64,000 nucleotides of DNA, from contig UQLZ01000001.1 of assembly GCA_900541935.1 (NCBI GenBank), positions 1-64,000 on the forward strand, given 5' to 3'. Under the pieces are notes generated by a model that had not been told where the DNA came from, made no database searches, and was given only the letters and a program-made list of their open reading frames with translations. The DNA comes from an uncultured Prevotellaceae bacterium (GTDB lineage Bacteria; Bacteroidota; Bacteroidia; Bacteroidales; Muribaculaceae). Position 1 is the first letter of the stretch. Each line of letters opens with the position of its first letter. Positions 62,499 to 64,000 of this stretch are shown piece by piece. Made by a program: the position numbers and the translations under genes.

Positions 62499-64000
62499 TC
62501 TCTTCAGGCTTCTTGTATAGCAGAACAGCAGCAATCATAGCGAGGTATATTGCCGCTATTGCAACGAATGCAATGGTTTGAGAAGTTTTTGTAGATTGCG
62601 GGTCGAAGCGGAAAATTATCTCATGCTTTCCAGCCGGCACGTTCAAAGCCCTTAGAACATAGTTTACGCGTCCTATTTCAGCCTCTTTGCCGTCGATGGT
62701 AGCATTCCAACCCCAAGGGAAGAAAATCTCTGAGAATACAGCCAAACCGCCGTTTTTTGAAACAGAAGTATATCGCAACTCGTTTGGCTTATATGAAGTT
62801 TCATAGATTGTGTCGCCTGGAGATTTTGTAATAGCCTTTCCGAGAACGCCCTCAAAAGCCTTGTCTGCAACTGCACGGTTTGCCGGCTTCAAAGTAGATA
62901 GGGCATCCATTTCCTCTTTTGCTCCGTTAACGTAGTTCAATGTGTCAACAAACCAGCAGTTGCCAAGAGCTTCAGGGTTTTGCTGTACTGTTGTATCGTT
63001 GAAAATGAAGTATTTAGCATTAAGCATATTAAGAACCTCAAAATTGTTTTTCTCAATCTGATGAGAGATGAGGTCTTGGTATCTTGTCAACTTTGCAGCG
63101 TGGTAACCGCCAATGCACTTATGGAAATAAGACGGCATTGCATCGCCGAAGCGAGAAACGTCCATCACCCTGTAGTTCGGGTCCTTATCTTTCAAAATCA
63201 TAAGGTCAGCCGGTCTTGGGTCAATTTGGTTCGCTGTTGATAGAGGCTTTGGAGAGAAAGAGTTGGTGTTGAGGTAGCGTTTGTTGATTGCAAACATATC
63301 GAAGATAACGATAGCAATCATACCTGTCATAAATACCTTTGTCTTTATCTTGTTTTTGAAAAGGAGGAAGAATGCACTCAACCCAAGAGCAAGGAATAGG
63401 AGAGACCTTGCAGCATCTGATTGAATCATACCGAGTCGGGCTTGTTCCAACTCGTAGAAGATGGCAGATAAGTCGTAGCCTTGGCTTTCATATCCAGATT
63501 TCAAATCAAGTTCCTCCGGTGTGATTACGTTACCAAATATTGTTGGTGAAATAAGAGCGATAAGGCAGAAGAAAACTGGCACCCCGAATGCGAGGAAGAA
63601 TTTTGCGGAGTTCTTCTTGAAGAAGTCAGGAGTGTCGATAATCTTTTGCAATGCAAGTATAGCCAACAGTGGCATTGTAAATTCCGCTATGACAAGAATG
63701 CTTGAAACTGTTCGGAACTTGTTATATAGAGGGAAATTATCTATAAACCAGTTAGTAAACCACATCATGTTGTGACCCCACGCAAGGAAAAGAGATAGCA
63801 CGGTAACAACCACCAAAGCCCATTTGACAGGACCTTTGACAATCATAACCCCAAGCAGGAATAGTGCGAAAATGATAGCGCCAACATATATAGGACCGTT
63901 TGTCATAGGCTGGTCGCCGAAATATTGCGGGAACATTTTCAGGTTTTCGGCTGTATTGTAGTCAATTTCACCTTTCATAGCCTTTTCCTTAACAGACGGC
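62476..64000 (-). CDS. YfhO-family membrane protein, 5' part outside the window
   Basis: The frame is open to the window edge, so at least 508 residues of a longer protein are seen; YfhO proteins are usually 800 or more residues. The visible part has about eight membrane helices (GAIIFALFLLGVMIVKGPVK; FAIFDMFAINKRYLN-like region), then a periplasmic domain (NYRVMDVSRFGDAMPSYFHK; YFIFNDTTVQQNPEALGNCW) and, near the end, SEIFFPWGWNATIDGKEAEI and HEIIFRFDPQSTKTSQTIAF before a last helix. In Firmicutes YfhO helps glycosylate lipoteichoic acid; in Bacteroidetes the role is probably transfer of a sugar to an envelope polymer. Confidence 0.88.
   Translation of the reverse strand, partial: PSVKEKAMKGEIDYNTAENLKMFPQYFGDQPMTNGPIYVGAIIFALFLLGVMIVKGPVKWALVVVTVLSLFLAWGHNMMWFTNWFIDNFPLYNKFRTVSSILVIAEFTMPLLAILALQKIIDTPDFFKKNSAKFFLAFGVPVFFCLIALISPTIFGNVITPEELDLKSGYESQGYDLSAIFYELEQARLGMIQSDAARSLLFLALGLSAFFLLFKNKIKTKVFMTGMIAIVIFDMFAINKRYLNTNSFSPKPLSTANQIDPRPADLMILKDKDPNYRVMDVSRFGDAMPSYFHKCIGGYHAAKLTRYQDLISHQIEKNNFEVLNMLNAKYFIFNDTTVQQNPEALGNCWFVDTLNYVNGAKEEMDALSTLKPANRAVADKAFEGVLGKAITKSPGDTIYETSYKPNELRYTSVSKNGGLAVFSEIFFPWGWNATIDGKEAEIGRVNYVLRALNVPAGKHEIIFRFDPQSTKTSQTIAFVAIAAIYLAMIAAVLLYKKPEENEKEQTY

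Overview
The window comes from a member of the Bacteroidales, probably an anaerobic host-associated or gut-type lineage. The evidence is a SusC/SusD pair, Bacteroidetes-type promoters (TTTG about 19 nt upstream of TAnnTTTG, with no Shine-Dalgarno dependence), the tRNA-Tyr/tRNA-Thr/tuf/tRNA-Trp order, a long IspG with an inserted domain, PorQ, and C-termini that resemble type IX secretion (T9SS) sorting domains. No phage, insertion sequence or CRISPR array is visible. Most of the content is core chromosome; the accessory-looking parts are the 38-53.5 kb SusCD/GHL10 locus, a BspA-like gene and several lipoproteins. || Layout: 1-1.6 kb holds the tRNA/tuf cluster (minus strand). 1.8-8.8 kb (minus) is an envelope-stress-like module: ECF sigma factor, small membrane protein (probable anti-sigma), Spy/CpxP-like periplasmic protein, then a giant alpha-2-macroglobulin-like protein without a thioester motif. 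9-14 kb holds a Na/phosphate cotransporter with a 22-codon leader ORF, a small lipoprotein gene, panB and nadB. 14-19.8 kb (minus) is a nucleotide-second-messenger operon: rel (ppGpp), a PgpH-type 7TM-HD phosphohydrolase (c-di-AMP) and an NhaC-type antiporter. 20-25 kb holds a BspA-like leucine-rich-repeat gene broken by a stop codon, a Crp-like regulator, ispH, cmk and porQ. 25-31.4 kb (plus) holds a TonB-C protein, a beta-helix lipoprotein, folB, lrgAB, a DUF3298-like lipoprotein and an LTA-synthase-like membrane phosphotransferase. 31.7-37.7 kb (minus) is an RND efflux operon ending in a PII-like protein and preceded by tRNA-Val. 38-53.5 kb (plus) is a polysaccharide-utilisation-like locus: a GHL10 glycosidase gene broken by a stop, SusC, SusD, two unusual lipoproteins and two tandem intact GHL10 glycosidases, all three GHL10 proteins ending in T9SS-like tails. 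53.6-61 kb (plus) is a seven-gene operon: rpoN, a membrane protein, purE, ispG, an FNT channel, a secreted EEP-family hydrolase and a frameshifted MATE exporter. 61-64 kb (minus) holds a lipoprotein, a methyltransferase-fold protein and the 3' part of a YfhO-family membrane protein that runs off the window. || The best candidate for an undescribed system is the SusCD + 3x GHL10 locus. GHL10 enzymes include E. coli DigH (YddW), which cuts denuded peptidoglycan, so the locus may import peptidoglycan-like or another unrecognised glycan; that substrate is inference. Other notable signals are the conserved-looking leader ORF before the phosphate transporter, three places where a terminator-like hairpin sits only 7-27 nt before the next co-directional start codon, a dispersed terminator-plus-tail repeat, and three disrupted genes (two in-frame stops, one 1-nt frameshift) that are either real decay or assembly errors.
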